A DNA stretch of 64,000 nucleotides from Planctomycetota bacterium (GTDB lineage: Bacteria; Planctomycetota; Planctomycetia; Planctomycetales; Planctomycetaceae), in assembly GCA_003388505.1 (NCBI GenBank), contig QQVO01000073.1:41712-105711 (forward strand). Direction: 5' to 3'. Below, in pieces: positions 18,088 through 26,763 of this stretch (positions within the stretch are counted from its first letter, which is position 1; each line of letters begins with the position of its first letter). A program made the position numbers and the translations under genes. Below the pieces are notes generated by a model. That model did not search any database, was not told the origin of the DNA, and saw only the letters and a list, made by a program, of their open reading frames with translations.

Positions 18088-20442
18088 CTACTGCGCGGCA
18101 GCGGCCAGCGCATCCGAGATTTTCTTGGCGTCGGTCGCCAGCGGGCTTTCGGGGTAGTCCTGAATCAACTGGTCGAACTTCTGACGCGCCTCCGCCCGAC
18201 GATTCATCCGGTACAGACAGCGCCCGTAGTTGAACAGGATCACGTCGAGAAACCGCGCGTCGGGGTGGTTTCCGAGCACGGTCTCAAACGTGTCGATGGC
18301 GCGGGAGTAATCCTGCTGCCGGTAGTAGTAGTTCGCCATCTGGGCGACGGCTTCTCCCACACGCCCGCTCTCCGGAAAATTGTCGAACACGCGTTTGTAT
18401 TCCTGAAACGCGCGATCATAGAGTTGCGCGGCGGCGCCTTCACTGTTCCGCTCCGCCGCGTCATCGCCCATCTGTTCATAGCACTGGGCGATCCCGAACT
18501 GCGCCTCGCCGCGCAACTGGCTTTCCTCCATGTTCACCAGCCGCGTGTAGATGCCGATCGCTCTCGTCAGCGCGCCTTGAGCACGGGCCACGTCGGCGAG
18601 TTGCAGCAGCGCATCGTCGACGAAGCCGCTGTTGGGAAACTCCCGCTGCAGCCTCTCCGCCATCGCGGCGGCGAGTTCCAGCTTGTCGGTCTCAAAATAA
18701 ATCTTCCACAACTGCACATAAGTCTCTTCCAGCAGTTTCCCCCTCAGCCGCGTCGCGTCCTGAACGATGTCTTCGCAGACGGCCAGCGCCTGGTCGTACT
18801 TCTCCTGGGCGTTCGTCTTGAGCCCGAACTCCTTGTAACGATTTCCAATGTTCGTCAGCGCATCGGCCGTCCGAAGCTGCGTCCGGATGCGCAATTCCTC
18901 GTCCGAGATCGCCGCCCGCGTCACCCGCACGCCGCCCAGGTTGCCCTCGATACACCTGGCTTCGAAGGCCACTTCCCGTTCGCCCCGCCCGGTAAACCGC
19001 TCGTCCAGATAACGCACGCGGACGACGTCCCCCGGCAGCGCCTGCAGCACGTCGTCGCCGGGCTCTCCCGCCTCGCCGATCGCGAGCGGCACGGTCGTAC
19101 GAAAGATTCCCGAGTGCACAACGCCGTCGGTCTCTTCGCTCGCAGCGTCGGCCGGAGACTCCGCCGGAACATCCTGATCCGTCGCTTCGCCCGTCAGCGA
19201 CTCCGGCGGCAGGCCGCTCAGTGTGACGACCGATCGCTCAACCGGCGTCTCCGTCAGATTCACCGAGACTTCATCAACCTTCTTGAACGGATCGATTTCG
19301 GTGGGATCCTGCTCCGAATCGCCGTCGTCGTCGTTGCTCGTCGCGGCGGCGATCTGCTCCGCTTCGAGTTCCTCATCGGACTTCAGCCGGAACAATTCCA
19401 CAACCGCTGAGACGCTGTCCGCCGCATCCTTCAGATCCCGATCGGCGTCGATCACCTGCAGGTTGAGCGGCTTGCCCAACACAACGCCCCGCAGGACTTC
19501 CTGAAAGGCCCCGTCGTTGATGGTCACGGTCGCGTTGCCGACGACGGTGACCTCTTTCAACCGCGGCTGGTCGAACTGTTTGTCCGCAGTATGCCGGTCG
19601 ACATACTCAACGTGAATGACGTCGTCTCCCTTCACTTCGAGCGTTCCATTCTCCGGTTCCGGCCGCCCCAGTCGCGTCGCGATGCTGCCCAGCACGATCC
19701 GCACGTTCCGTCCCACCGCAAAACACTCGACGATCTCCTCATCCCCCTGGGTCGTCGTCGCCTTCACCTTCACCGCTTCTCCCGGCTCGATCGCGGCCAG
19801 GTCCGCGTCTTCAATCCGGATAAAGAACCGCTTCCCCGCCTCCAGCTTTTCGACCTGCTCGTCGTCGTCGTTGAGCGCGGTCCCCACTTTTTCCAAAGCT
19901 TCGATCGCCCGGCTGTAATGCCCCAACTGAAAATGTCCCAGCCCGATGTAGTAGTACGCCTCGTTCACCTGTGGGCTGACCGGGAACTGTTCGATGACGT
20001 CCCGCATCACCTGAAACGACTTGCCGTAATTGCGAGCCTCATAGAAGCACACGCCCATCTTCAGCGTCGCCTCTGCCCGCTGGGCTTCGTCCCGGTTTTC
20101 TTCCGAGGCAATTTCTTCAAAGTAGGTGCGGGCCCGGTCATACGCGCGTTCCTGCTCCAGAAAGTAGTCGCCGAGCCGCATCTGCGCGTCGAATCGATAC
20201 CGGCTCCGCGGATACCGTTCCACAACCGACTGCCAGATCTCAACGGCCTTCGATGCTTCTTCCGCCTCGTAGCGGGCGTCCCCTGCCTCAATCAGTTTCC
20301 GCGCGGCCCGGTCTTCGACGAGTGAGCCGCGCACTGCCATGGAATCGTCTGCGGACTCGGAGTCCGCTGTCTGGGCCAGAACGTTCCCCCAGCAACACGA
20401 AACGATACAGCAGGTGATGACCGCGTGACGCATAACACTCAT
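18088..20442 (-). CDS. Secreted TPR protein with one DPD-type beta module, first gene of the ExbBD operon
   Basis: About 784 aa from the ATG at 20442, which opens a signal peptide (MSVMRHAVITCCIVSCCWGNVLA-Q). The N-terminal 190 residues are TPRs (ARYEAEEASKAVEIWQSVV, YYIGLGHFQLGHYSRAIEAL). The middle (about 210-520) is beta-rich and repeats the module of the giant neighbour: DADRDLKDAADSVSAVVEL and later VVHSGIFRTTVPL. The C-terminal 250 residues are TPRs again (FGIAQCYEQMGDDAAERNSE, MANYYYRQQDYSRAIDTFE). It shares architecture with the 2440-aa protein, which suggests a common origin. A terminator on the same strand lies just upstream, so this gene probably starts the operon. Confidence 0.85.
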   Translation of the reverse strand: MSVMRHAVITCCIVSCCWGNVLAQTADSESADDSMAVRGSLVEDRAARKLIEAGDARYEAEEASKAVEIWQSVVERYPRSRYRFDAQMRLGDYFLEQERAYDRARTYFEEIASEENRDEAQRAEATLKMGVCFYEARNYGKSFQVMRDVIEQFPVSPQVNEAYYYIGLGHFQLGHYSRAIEALEKVGTALNDDDEQVEKLEAGKRFFIRIEDADLAAIEPGEAVKVKATTTQGDEEIVECFAVGRNVRIVLGSIATRLGRPEPENGTLEVKGDDVIHVEYVDRHTADKQFDQPRLKEVTVVGNATVTINDGAFQEVLRGVVLGKPLNLQVIDADRDLKDAADSVSAVVELFRLKSDEELEAEQIAAATSNDDDGDSEQDPTEIDPFKKVDEVSVNLTETPVERSVVTLSGLPPESLTGEATDQDVPAESPADAASEETDGVVHSGIFRTTVPLAIGEAGEPGDDVLQALPGDVVRVRYLDERFTGRGEREVAFEARCIEGNLGGVRVTRAAISDEELRIRTQLRTADALTNIGNRYKEFGLKTNAQEKYDQALAVCEDIVQDATRLRGKLLEETYVQLWKIYFETDKLELAAAMAERLQREFPNSGFVDDALLQLADVARAQGALTRAIGIYTRLVNMEESQLRGEAQFGIAQCYEQMGDDAAERNSEGAAAQLYDRAFQEYKRVFDNFPESGRVGEAVAQMANYYYRQQDYSRAIDTFETVLGNHPDARFLDVILFNYGRCLYRMNRRAEARQKFDQLIQDYPESPLATDAKKISDALAAAAQ

Positions 20443-20489
20443 TTTGAATCTCGTTGTAAGACAGACCACGACGTTGATCGCACAGCCGT

Positions 20490-20529
20490 GAGAAACAAAC
20501 GGCCGGACGGTCGCAAGTCCGCCCGGCCG
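20490..20529 (-). terminator. Rho-independent terminator after the DUF1501 gene
   Basis: Reading the minus strand, arms CGGCCGGGCGG and CCGTCCGGCCG (one G-T pair) enclose an 8-base loop and are followed by TTTGTTTC. It ends the DUF1549/DUF1501 transcript and separates it from the TPR/ExbBD operon. Confidence 0.75.
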
Positions 20530-20562
20530 CCCTTGTCGTGTGCATTGTCGCCGTCCGCGAAA

Positions 20563-21819
20563 CTACCCGAACAGTTCCATAACGGGTTCTCCGTTGTCGA
20601 CCAGCTTCATCGGGCGCTGCAACGGGGTGATCACCTCCCGGTTGGGGTCGATCCCCAGGGTGTGGCAGAACGTAGCGTGCAGGTCGGCCACTTGCACCGG
20701 ACGATCCTCCACCTGCCGCCCCTCGGCGTCGGAACTTCCGATCACCGTGCCGCCGCGGATTCCGCCGCCGGCCAAAAAGGCGCTGAACACCTGCGGGTAA
20801 TGGTCGCGGCCGGCATCCGGGTTGATGGTTGGCGTGCGGCCGAATTCGCTCAGCATCACCACCAGCGTCTTCTCGAGCATTCCCGAATCGGCCAGGTCTT
20901 CAATCAGGGCGGCGAGCGCCGGGTCCATCACTTCGCCGTGACCCCGCATCGCCGGGAAGTTGTTGCTGTGCGTGTCGAATCCGCCCCGGTTGACCTGGAC
21001 GAACCGCACGCCGGTTTCCACAAGCTGTTTCGCCAGCAGACAACCGCGGCCGAACGTGGTGTCGCCGTACCGGTTGATCGTCGTCGTCGGCACCTTGTCG
21101 AGTTCAAAGGCCTCCAGAGCGGGGCTGCGCATCAGACGCACGGCGTCCTCAACCGACGTCTTCGCGGCCGCCAGGCGCTCGTCGCTCTTCCCGGCGGCGA
21201 AGCGGTTGTTGAATCGGCTCAGCGTCTCCAGCCGCTTGTCCCCGCGAACCTGGCCGATCCCCTCCGGAAACGCCAGATACGGATCCTGCTCTCCCGGCGC
21301 GCCGACGTAATACGCCTCGCACATCTGGCCGAGATAGCTCGCCCGCGGCGCACGGCCGCTGATGGTCACGTAAGGGGGCAGATCGCCCTGCTTTTCCAAC
21401 TCGTGAACGACCACCGACCCGAATCCGGGGTGGATCAGGTTGGCCGACTCGTTGTAGCTGGTCTGCAGGTTGTACGTCGCCCGGCCGTGCGCGCCCTGTG
21501 TTCCGGCAACCGACCGGATCAACGCACAGTGATGCATCTGCCGCGCGAGTTCCGGGAAGATCTCCGAGATCTGAATTCCCGGCGCCGACGTCTCAATCGG
21601 ATCGAACTCACCCTGCGTCGGCTGACCCGGCTTCGGATCCCACGTGTCGAGATGCGACATCCCGCCGCCGTTCCAGAACAGGATGACGTGCTCGGCTTTC
21701 GCCGCGTGGTCCGCCCCGACGTTCGCGAGCAGGTCGCGCACCTGAAAACCAAGGAAACTCGCGCCGGCGGCGCCGAGCATCGTACGCCGCGTCACCCTGT
21801 AGTCAAAACATCCGGACAT
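20563..21819 (-). CDS. DUF1501 family protein, Tat-exported
   Basis: A 418-aa protein with a twin-arginine signal (VTRRTMLGAAGASFLGF, about residues 9-25). The core signatures are HVILFWNGGGMSHLDTWDPK (about 44-63), VNRGGFDTHSNNFPAMRGHG, LVVMLSEFGRTP, GRDHYPQVFSAFLAGGG and DLHATFCHTLGID. The fold belongs to the alkaline phosphatase/sulfatase group; the substrate is unknown. It lies 48 bases after the DUF1549/DUF1553 gene with a ribosome site AGGAG, so the two are one transcript, closed by the terminator downstream. Confidence 0.92.
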   Translation of the reverse strand: MSGCFDYRVTRRTMLGAAGASFLGFQVRDLLANVGADHAAKAEHVILFWNGGGMSHLDTWDPKPGQPTQGEFDPIETSAPGIQISEIFPELARQMHHCALIRSVAGTQGAHGRATYNLQTSYNESANLIHPGFGSVVVHELEKQGDLPPYVTISGRAPRASYLGQMCEAYYVGAPGEQDPYLAFPEGIGQVRGDKRLETLSRFNNRFAAGKSDERLAAAKTSVEDAVRLMRSPALEAFELDKVPTTTINRYGDTTFGRGCLLAKQLVETGVRFVQVNRGGFDTHSNNFPAMRGHGEVMDPALAALIEDLADSGMLEKTLVVMLSEFGRTPTINPDAGRDHYPQVFSAFLAGGGIRGGTVIGSSDAEGRQVEDRPVQVADLHATFCHTLGIDPNREVITPLQRPMKLVDNGEPVMELFG

Positions 21820-21867
21820 GCCTGGGGCTCCTGAAATGGAATTCGACTTTGACCTGATCGTTCGAAC

Positions 21868-24012
21868 CTACCGAATGAATCGAAACTCGTTGCAGTTGAG
21901 CAGCAGCCACCGCAGATCGGCCATCCCCTCCAACGGAGTCTCTCCGCTCTCAACGATCTCGCGACCTTCGGCGAGTTCCTCGCGCGTCGGCTCGCGCGTC
22001 AGTGTTTCCTGATAGGCAAGTGCTACAGCAGCGTCCAAATCAGCGGACGGGCCGGTCAACAACTCGTACACCGGTTCCAGTTCGCCGACCCGCGCCGACT
22101 CGTGCGTCAAACGACCGTTCAGCATCATCAACGCCTGCCGCATTGTGGGACTGCGGTCGCGATGCTCACCCAGCACCGCGCGGTCGGTCTGACCGAACAC
22201 GCGAACGAAGTGCTCCGGATCGGCGGGAGAGATCATCCGCTGAGCAGAATCGAATTGCGGATTGTCGTCGATTTCCGCCCGGACGAACCGGTCGACGTAA
22301 TCGACTTCGCGGCGGGTCCGCATCTGAGCGGCCATCCGCATCGCTTCGATCTCCTCATTCGACATCACCTCCATCGCTTCAACCTCAACGGCGGCGTCTT
22401 CTTCTTCCGCGTTGGCCGCCAGCAAGGCATCGAAATCGACGGCGATCGCCGACTCCAGGTTGTACCCGTCACCGCGCGGCTTCGCCGCATCACCCGGCTT
22501 CGACATCTCAGCCTGCGCATCCCGCGAAGCCAGCATCTCCTCATCCCCCGGCTTCGGATCTGCAGAATTGCCCCGATCCTTCGGCACCTGCGTCTGCTGC
22601 CAGACGACCTTCATGTTCTGGCCTGCAGGGTGTTTCACGTCAAACAGATGCCCGGCCGTGATGATGCTGTCATAAATCGTCTCGCTCCGCATCCGCCGCA
22701 TCGGGGTTGCGAGAAACGCCCGCTCCAATTCGGCCTGATTCTCGCCAAAATCGTGCTCGCGGGAATACGCATCGGAGGAAACGATTTCGCTGACGAGCCA
22801 CCGCAGGTCGTACCCGTTCGCCACGAATTCGTCTGCAAGATACCCGAGCGTCTCCGGATGACTGGGCGGGTTGTTGTCGGAGAAATCATCCACCGGCTCG
22901 ACGAAACCGCGTCCCACCAGTTCATACCAGACGCGGTTGACGAAGTTTCTCGAGAAATAGCCGTTGTAGGGACTGGTGATTAGTTCGGCCAATTCCCGGC
23001 GCAGTTCACTCTCCGATGCCATTCCGCTTTGGATATTCAAACTGCGCGCGTCCCGTTTCGCCTCGTCGACCACTTGGTCCGGGGCGTTGTCTTCACCGGA
23101 CGCCCTGCGGTCCGCCTTCTCAGCCACGTCATCCAGCAGGGCGTCGAGATCGATATCGTTTTCAGCCGACGCCTCCCGCGCGGCAATCGCCGCCTCAGCC
23201 GCGTCCCGGAGTTCATTCAGCCTCGCCACATGATTCCGCGGACCGTCCGCCTCATCCAACGGGAAGAGAAACGTCGGAATCATCGGCTCGCGGGGCTCAT
23301 CGCCCTCCATCCCTTCCGGCGGCCAGAGCACCATCGACTGCTCAACTTCCCGCGTGTACACCGTCCGCGTGAACTGCGATTCGTAGCGCTGCGTCTTGCC
23401 GAAGTAGGCCGCCAGTCCGTAGAAGTCCTCCTGCGTCCACTTGTCAAAGGGATGATCGTGACACTGAGCGCAAGACACCCGAATCCCCATGAACACCTGC
23501 GCACAAGCCGACGCCAGCGCCATCGGATCGGCCGCATCGCCCAACACAAAACCGACCTCGGGAACGGCGTTCGCCTTCCCGCCGGCGGCGATCAGCTTTC
23601 GCACCAGTTCGTCGTACGGGACTTCGTCTTCGATCGATTGATGCACATAGGCGATCGCCGCTGCACCTCCGTCCGCATTCGATCGCAAGCGAAGTAAATC
23701 CGCGTAGAACACCGTCCAGGTGTCGACGAACCGCTCGCTGACAATCAGTTTCTCAACCAATTGACGGCGACGCGCCTCCTCCGGCCAGGCCTGAAATTCG
23801 TCGATCTCGGCCCGATCGGGAATCCGACCGATCAAATCGACGCTGACTCTCCGCAGATAGGTGAGGTCATCAACCACGTCAGCGGGGGAGTGAGCAACCC
23901 CCGCCTCGGCGTTCTCAGCCAGCAAGACTTCATCAAGTTCCGATGAGTAAACAACTTGAGAAGCAAAGACCGCTATCACGCCGACCACGGACGGGAGAAT
24001 CGCATTCAACAT
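21868..24012 (-). CDS. DUF1549/DUF1553 (PSD1-type) protein, secreted
   Basis: A 714-aa protein with a signal peptide (ILPSVVGVIAVFASQVVYS). DUF1549 occupies about 35-230: DLTYLRRVSVDLIGRIPDRA, FVDTWTVFYADLLRLRS and the c-type-haem-like motif VSCAQCHDHPFDKWTQEDFY. DUF1553 occupies about 340-700: SPYNGYFSRNFVNRVWYEL, a SHPETLGYLADEF block and RQALMMLNGRLTH. An acidic insertion (about 540-570, rich in Glu and Met) looks lineage-specific. The start has a clear AGGAG site. It pairs with the DUF1501 gene downstream. Export is well supported; the function is unknown. Confidence 0.93.
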   Translation of the reverse strand: MLNAILPSVVGVIAVFASQVVYSSELDEVLLAENAEAGVAHSPADVVDDLTYLRRVSVDLIGRIPDRAEIDEFQAWPEEARRRQLVEKLIVSERFVDTWTVFYADLLRLRSNADGGAAAIAYVHQSIEDEVPYDELVRKLIAAGGKANAVPEVGFVLGDAADPMALASACAQVFMGIRVSCAQCHDHPFDKWTQEDFYGLAAYFGKTQRYESQFTRTVYTREVEQSMVLWPPEGMEGDEPREPMIPTFLFPLDEADGPRNHVARLNELRDAAEAAIAAREASAENDIDLDALLDDVAEKADRRASGEDNAPDQVVDEAKRDARSLNIQSGMASESELRRELAELITSPYNGYFSRNFVNRVWYELVGRGFVEPVDDFSDNNPPSHPETLGYLADEFVANGYDLRWLVSEIVSSDAYSREHDFGENQAELERAFLATPMRRMRSETIYDSIITAGHLFDVKHPAGQNMKVVWQQTQVPKDRGNSADPKPGDEEMLASRDAQAEMSKPGDAAKPRGDGYNLESAIAVDFDALLAANAEEEDAAVEVEAMEVMSNEEIEAMRMAAQMRTRREVDYVDRFVRAEIDDNPQFDSAQRMISPADPEHFVRVFGQTDRAVLGEHRDRSPTMRQALMMLNGRLTHESARVGELEPVYELLTGPSADLDAAVALAYQETLTREPTREELAEGREIVESGETPLEGMADLRWLLLNCNEFRFIR
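22631..22646. other. parS-like 16-mer inside a coding region
   Basis: TGTTTCACGTCAAACA differs at one base from the broadly conserved ParB-binding consensus TGTTTCACGTGAAACA. It lies inside the DUF1549/DUF1553 gene (coding DVKH), so it may be chance. A better-centred site lies at 44339-44354. Confidence 0.35.
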
Positions 24013-24321
24013 GCCGAAGCTCCTGCTTGAGCATCACGGAAGCAGACTGCACCTTATTGAAACACACCTGCGCAACCGGGCCGGTGTTCGTGCAATTCCT
24101 GGAGAATTCCTGGTGGGATCGACCACAGAATTCGATGAAGCGCAACGGCCGCCGCGGTCAACACGAACGGAGGACCGGACTCAGAAAACTATCAACATTG
24201 CCGACGAACATTCCGCAGCATACCATCGGTTACGATTGATGTGAAACCTTCGGCAGCCTCTTCCGCCGCGTTGTGGAGCATTTTGATACATTACATTCGT
24301 GAAGCCCCCTGCTCGTGCGTC
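24013..24321. other. Intergenic region between divergent genes
   Basis: No convincing reading frame. This 309-base stretch, together with the repeat that follows, separates the DUF1549 gene (minus) from the HMA gene (plus) and must hold both promoters. I could not identify clear promoter boxes. Confidence 0.4.
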
Positions 24322-24430
24322 AATCCAGGTTCTTGGGTTGAGGGGTTCTCACGGAAGCACGAATCCCTCAGGGTTTCGAGCGAATCTGCAGTCCAACCAC
24401 CCCCCTAAACAGAGCCCTGACAGGGCACTA
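24322..24430 (-). repeat. Dispersed repeat of about 105 bp, family B, copy 1
   Basis: On the minus strand this aligns along its whole length with 43761-43862 on the plus strand. Shared blocks include TAGTGCCCTG, CGAAACCCTG, GGGATTCGTGCT and CCGTGAGAACCCCTCAACCC. It ends 20 bases before the HMA gene start, so it forms part of that gene's upstream region. Confidence 0.85.
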
Positions 24431-24450
24431 TTAACTTTGGAGCAGCACCG

Positions 24451-24987
24451 ATGATCGCCTCCCGCACTACGCCGCTTTGCCTCGTTGTTTTCCTGGCCGC
24501 CACGCAGTCCGCACCGGCCGGCGAGATCCTCGTCCGCGAGACCCATCTCTGCTGCGGGTCGTGCATCTCCGCCGTCGAAGAGGCGCTGGCAGGCATCGAT
24601 GGGGTCAGCGACGTTGGCGCGGATCAGAACACCAAGATCATCCGCTTCTCCGCTGAGAACGACGAAGCGGCCACCGCGGCGATCGAATCCCTGGCGGAAG
24701 CCGGCTTCTACGGCAAAGCGACCCACGGCGACGAGCCGCTCGAATTCCCCGACTCCGGAGCGAAGAAGGACGCCAAGGCGGAGACCGTCGTCTTCGAAGG
24801 GGTTCACCTCTGCTGCGGCGCCTGCGTCACCGGCGCCAAGAAAGCGCTGGAAGATGTCGCCGGGGTCGAAACCATCGAGATCGACCGCACAGAACGCCGC
24901 ATTAAGCTGATCGGCGCCGACATCACCGTCACCAAAGCCGTCGCCGCACTCAACGCCGGCGGCTTCTACGCCAAAGTTGCGGAATAG
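24451..24987 (+). CDS. Exported protein with two HMA-like domains and CCGxC motifs
   Basis: A 178-aa protein. A signal peptide covers about 1-23 (CLVVFLAATQSAPA). Two similar HMA-fold units follow: 25-90 with HLCCGSC (Cys34, Cys35, Cys38) and 110-178 with HLCCGAC (Cys121, Cys122, Cys125), each ending in AGFY/GGFYAKV. HMA domains in copper chaperones and P-type ATPases use a CxxC pair in the cytoplasm; here the motif is CCxxC and the protein should be periplasmic. The linker is Lys/Glu-rich. The ribosome site is GGAG. Metal binding (copper or mercury) is plausible but not shown. No metal transporter gene is adjacent. Confidence 0.85.
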   Translation: MIASRTTPLCLVVFLAATQSAPAGEILVRETHLCCGSCISAVEEALAGIDGVSDVGADQNTKIIRFSAENDEAATAAIESLAEAGFYGKATHGDEPLEFPDSGAKKDAKAETVVFEGVHLCCGACVTGAKKALEDVAGVETIEIDRTERRIKLIGADITVTKAVAALNAGGFYAKVAE

Positions 24988-25049
24988 CGCACTCCGCAGC
25001 ACGACCGGCGATTGAGAGTTCCGAGAGGTTCTTCAATCCTGAATTGACA

Positions 25050-25128
25050 GTGGGTGCCACTGGCTTTTCCAGTGCGATGTACCGTAGACGTCCTCTCAAA
25101 TTCGCACCGGTACAGCCAGTGACTCCCG
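25050..25128. repeat. Dispersed palindromic repeat, family A, copy 2
   Basis: The inverse complement of this segment matches 4791-4869, including GGACGTCTAC at the centre and the CACTGGC/GCCAGTG arms. It lies between the convergent HMA and portal-like genes, a typical REP location. Confidence 0.8.
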
Positions 25129-25150
25129 AATGTTCACCGTCGACGACGCC

Positions 25151-26521
25151 CTACGACAGGTGACCTTCGCCCGCGATCTCTCCCCGCATCGCCTCCGGGT
25201 CGGCGCCGTCCCGCCGCGCAACCTCCGCCCGGCTCAGCACGCCCGCTTCCACCAGCCGCACATCCGCCATCCGCTCGCGCGGACGATCGCGATTGACCAG
25301 TTGCGGAAACGTCCAGCACGGTTCGACGCGATCGAAGAGGTCGCCCGGCAACAGCCGCATCGCAATCGCGTCGTCCATCACCCACCGCCACATCCGCGAG
25401 AACTCGCGGCCGAAGAACTGCTGCTCACTCTGGAACAGCTTCACGGCCGGCCCTTCGGCCACCATCGTTGACGCGAAGTTGGCGTTCGATGCATCCGATG
25501 TGAGCATGAACTCCGGCAGCCCCGCACCGGCCGCAATGCACAACAGCAGCATCCGGCCCAGCGGCACCGCGTCGCTGAAGTTCGTCTTCGGCTGCAGAAA
25601 CTCGATCTGCGTCGCTTGGTTCGTCGTCAGGATCGTCCCCGGCCGAATCCGCTCAGCGCGGACCGACCCGCCGCCGATCTCGCTCACACTGCCGGTCGAC
25701 GCCGCATCAGCCACCGCAGACGCCTGCTGAGGTGACCCCTGCACCTTCCGCCACAGCACGATCGACGACTGCAGCTTGCGGGCCAGCAGTTCCGTCTCCA
25801 CCCACTGGTCGAAGCAGCCCAGGATCTTCAGCACCGGCAACAGAACCGTCACCCCCCGCTTCTGATTCGAGTCGGCCCCCCGCCGTGTGTGCACGACGTC
25901 GGCCGCCTCGATCGTCTCCAGCAGCTTTCCGGCGGACGGATCGATCCGCAGATAGCTCCGCCGTGTTTCCACGTCATCCGGATCGGTCAGAATCCCCTGC
26001 GAGTCCGGATGGTCCGGCGTAGGCCCGATCGCCTCCGGATCGATGAACCGCACCGGCGGCGGCCACGCCGCCGCTCCGAACTTCCGCACGAAGCACTCCC
26101 CGTCCCGCCACGTCCGGCGGGCGTGCTCGCCGTGGGAATAATGCATCTCGTTGTACGCCAGAAACGCCCGCCACAGCCCGTCGACCGTTGCGAGCAGGTC
26201 GTCGTCAGCCTGGGCCGACCGCCGCGCGCGGTGCACCAGTTCCAGACCGGGCCCCGTCACGTAGGACTCAAGCAACTGGATGATGTTGTGCGCGTGCGGA
26301 TTGTTCAGCACAAGCTGCCGCGCGTCCCGCCGCGCATCCTGCCGCCGAGGCTCGTCCAGACCGCCCCCCTCCCCTCCCAGCAGCAGCCACCGCCCCGGAT
26401 CTTCTGAAACCGGCTGCGGCCCCGCCTCGCTCGTCAATTCGAGCAACCGCTCATGCACCACCCGCTCATACTGCGCCTTCAGCCGCAACGTACGCACCTT
26501 GTCACTGACATATCCCCACAT
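25151..26521 (-). CDS. Phage portal protein, lambda-like family (orphan)
   Basis: About 456 aa from the ATG at 26521 (MWGYVSDKVRTLRLKAQYER); the frame is open to 26659, so a longer start is possible. Portal-family signatures are DARQLVLNNPHAHNIIQLLE, YVTGPGLEL, WRDGECFVRKF, VRFIDPEAIGPTPDHPDSQG, VVHTRRGADSNQKRGVTVLL, and MLTSDASNANFASTMVAEGP. Portal proteins form the ring through which phage DNA enters the capsid. No terminase, capsid, protease or tail gene lies nearby, and the neighbours are ordinary planctomycete genes. It is therefore a prophage remnant or a domesticated gene. The frame is intact with no internal stop, which hints at selection or recent arrival. Confidence 0.85.
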   Translation of the reverse strand: MWGYVSDKVRTLRLKAQYERVVHERLLELTSEAGPQPVSEDPGRWLLLGGEGGGLDEPRRQDARRDARQLVLNNPHAHNIIQLLESYVTGPGLELVHRARRSAQADDDLLATVDGLWRAFLAYNEMHYSHGEHARRTWRDGECFVRKFGAAAWPPPVRFIDPEAIGPTPDHPDSQGILTDPDDVETRRSYLRIDPSAGKLLETIEAADVVHTRRGADSNQKRGVTVLLPVLKILGCFDQWVETELLARKLQSSIVLWRKVQGSPQQASAVADAASTGSVSEIGGGSVRAERIRPGTILTTNQATQIEFLQPKTNFSDAVPLGRMLLLCIAAGAGLPEFMLTSDASNANFASTMVAEGPAVKLFQSEQQFFGREFSRMWRWVMDDAIAMRLLPGDLFDRVEPCWTFPQLVNRDRPRERMADVRLVEAGVLSRAEVARRDGADPEAMRGEIAGEGHLS

Positions 26522-26763
26522 CGCGATCGTTTCTCCGGCTCGTTCTTGTGAAGCCCCCGCCCAGCGCACCGTCCAATCCGGCAACGCTGCCCCGTTCATT
26601 CTGAACCGGAGTGGTTGCGCACTAACTTCCGGTCGAGCATGCTCGCTCGACCCTCGCACTCACCGCTCCACTTGCATTCCCTCCACCAAACTTGTATTTT
26701 TGAATAGTCAAAACATTGAATTCTGGAACACAAAATATTATCCACTCTCTCCCAGGCCCGAAT

